From an uncultured Porticoccus sp. (GTDB lineage: Bacteria > Pseudomonadota > Gammaproteobacteria > Pseudomonadales > Porticoccaceae), in contig CATLZI010000165.1 in the NCBI GenBank assembly GCA_950063125.1, positions 1-5,254 on the forward strand: 5,254 nucleotides of DNA. Direction: 5' to 3'. Under the pieces are notes generated by a model that did no database searches, was not told the origin of the DNA, and was given only the letters and a program-made list of their open reading frames with translations. The position numbers and the translations under genes are program-made. Below are positions 4,234 through 5,254 of this stretch, in pieces. How positions within the stretch are numbered: position 1 is the first letter of the stretch; the number at the start of each line of letters is the position of its first letter.

Positions 4234-5254
4234 ATGCTGAGTCAACTCTCCCCGGCGATTCGTCAGTACCTGGTGGTGACCGGCAACTACTGGGCCTTCA
4301 CACTGACTGACGGCGCCCTGCGCATGCTGGTGGTGCTGCACTTCCATGGGCTGGGTTACTCACCGCTGGAAATCGCGCTGCTGTTCCTGTTTTACGAGAT
4401 TTTTGGCGTCATCACCAACCTGGTGGGGGGCTGGCTCGGCGCCCATCTCGGGCTCAATCGCACCATGAATTTTGGACTGGCACTGCAGGTCGTCGCCCTG
4501 GCTATGCTGCTGGTGCCGGCGGCAATGCTGACCGTGCCCTGGGTGATGGCGGCCCAAGCCATGTCCGGCATCGCCAAGGACCTGAATAAGATGAGCGCCA
4601 AGAGCTCGATCAAGCTACTGGTGCCCGCCGATGCGCTGGGCCTGCTCTACAAGTGGGTGGCGATCCTCACCGGTTCAAAAAATGCCCTCAAGGGCGCGGG
4701 GTTCTTCCTCGGCGGGGTGCTGCTGATGTGGCTGGGCTTTACCGGCGCTGTCGGGGCGATGGCTGCGGCCCTGACGCTGGTCTGGCTGGCAAGCATGGTC
4801 TTCCTGAAAAAAGATCTCGGCAAGGCAAGCAGCAAACCCAGGTTTCGCGATATTTTTTCCAAAAGCCGCGCCATCAACATTCTCTCCACTGCACGCATGC
4901 TGCTGTTCGGCGCCAGGGATGTCTGGTTCGTGGTGGCCCTGCCGGTATTTCTGTCGCAAACTCTGGGCTGGAGCCACATGCAAACCGGTGGATTTCTGGC
5001 CCTCTGGGTCATTGGCTACGGCGCAGTGCAGGCAATCGCACCGCGTATTACCGGAAGGGACCGGGAGTCAGTGCCAGATGGCCGGTCGGCCACCCTCTGG
5101 GCAGCGGGTCTGGCTGTTTTGCCGGTATTGATTGCTCTGGGGCTGGGGGTAACGGAGATGCATCCTGCCCTGATCCTGATTGGTGGCCTGCTGCTGTTCG
5201 GCGTCCTGTTCGCGGTCAACTCTCCGCTCCACAGTTACCTGATCGTCAGCTATG
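4234..5254 (+). CDS. arsJ: ArsJ organoarsenical efflux transporter (MFS), 3' end beyond window
   Basis: Inner-membrane major-facilitator permease that exports 1-arseno-3-phosphoglycerate, which breaks down outside to arsenate and 3-phosphoglycerate; this role is established for ArsJ paired with an adjacent GAPDH. The 340 visible codons start MLSQLSPAIRQYLVVTGNYWAFTLTDG and show repeated hydrophobic segments typical of MFS. Phrases I recall as characteristic of ArsJ include the KDLNKMSAKSSIKLLVP loop (about residues 115-131) and TGSKNALKGAGFF (146-158). Arg/Lys-rich cytoplasmic loops separate the two helical halves (about 190-215). The ATG at 4234 has AAGG 9 nt upstream. It is 80 bp after gap on the same strand, so part of the arsR operon. 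The frame is still open at the window edge; family members are about 400-415 residues, so some 60-75 are missing. Confidence 0.95.
   Translation, partial: MLSQLSPAIRQYLVVTGNYWAFTLTDGALRMLVVLHFHGLGYSPLEIALLFLFYEIFGVITNLVGGWLGAHLGLNRTMNFGLALQVVALAMLLVPAAMLTVPWVMAAQAMSGIAKDLNKMSAKSSIKLLVPADALGLLYKWVAILTGSKNALKGAGFFLGGVLLMWLGFTGAVGAMAAALTLVWLASMVFLKKDLGKASSKPRFRDIFSKSRAINILSTARMLLFGARDVWFVVALPVFLSQTLGWSHMQTGGFLALWVIGYGAVQAIAPRITGRDRESVPDGRSATLWAAGLAVLPVLIALGLGVTEMHPALILIGGLLLFGVLFAVNSPLHSYLIVSY

Noticed and set aside
4360..5219. Several minus-strand frames opposite arsJ, up to 121 codons
   Set aside because: All overlap the clear ArsJ reading frame and read as low-complexity antisense products.

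Overview
The window reads as gammaproteobacterial DNA with moderately high GC. The protein wording (ArsR, the ars-type GAPDH and the P4-type integrase) resembles marine groups such as Marinobacter, Halomonas or Pseudomonas relatives. That is an impression from recalled sequences and no genus can be fixed from the window. It has a leftward-transcribed mobile-element edge, a gene-poor middle and a rightward-transcribed arsenate-resistance operon.

Left part (1-1937, minus strand): a complete P4-type tyrosine integrase (620-1891) is followed 33 bp downstream by a short cation-diffusion-facilitator-like transporter (1-586) that runs off the left edge. They look like one transcription unit, with the transporter as the first cargo gene behind the integrase. 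Three copies of the 9-mer GTTATACAC flank the integrase ribosome binding site. Two are direct and one is inverted, so the mRNA could fold with the Shine-Dalgarno in the loop.

Middle (1938-2680): there is no confident gene. It holds a plausible integrase promoter, a probable attachment region, and a 19-codon minus-strand frame whose first nine residues resemble the start of TrpG. A GC-rich block (about 2138-2480) is open in opposing frames and carries a perfect TATAAT on the minus strand. Several inverted repeats are also present. The arsR promoter and a 26-bp dyad operator close the segment.

Right part (2545-5254, plus strand): arsR - gap - arsJ. By established knowledge of this operon type, ArsR senses arsenic. 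The GAPDH turns glyceraldehyde-3-phosphate plus arsenate into unstable 1-arseno-3-phosphoglycerate, and the MFS transporter ArsJ exports it. ArsJ runs off the right edge. Two short degenerate tandem repeats sit between the genes: a 13-bp unit x3 just after arsR, and a 16-bp unit x4-5 that begins inside the last codons of gap and fills most of the gap-arsJ spacer. I know of no description of either.

The operon is a known system. The less explained signals are the gap-arsJ tandem repeat, the repeat/hairpin around the integrase start, and the relic-like middle block.
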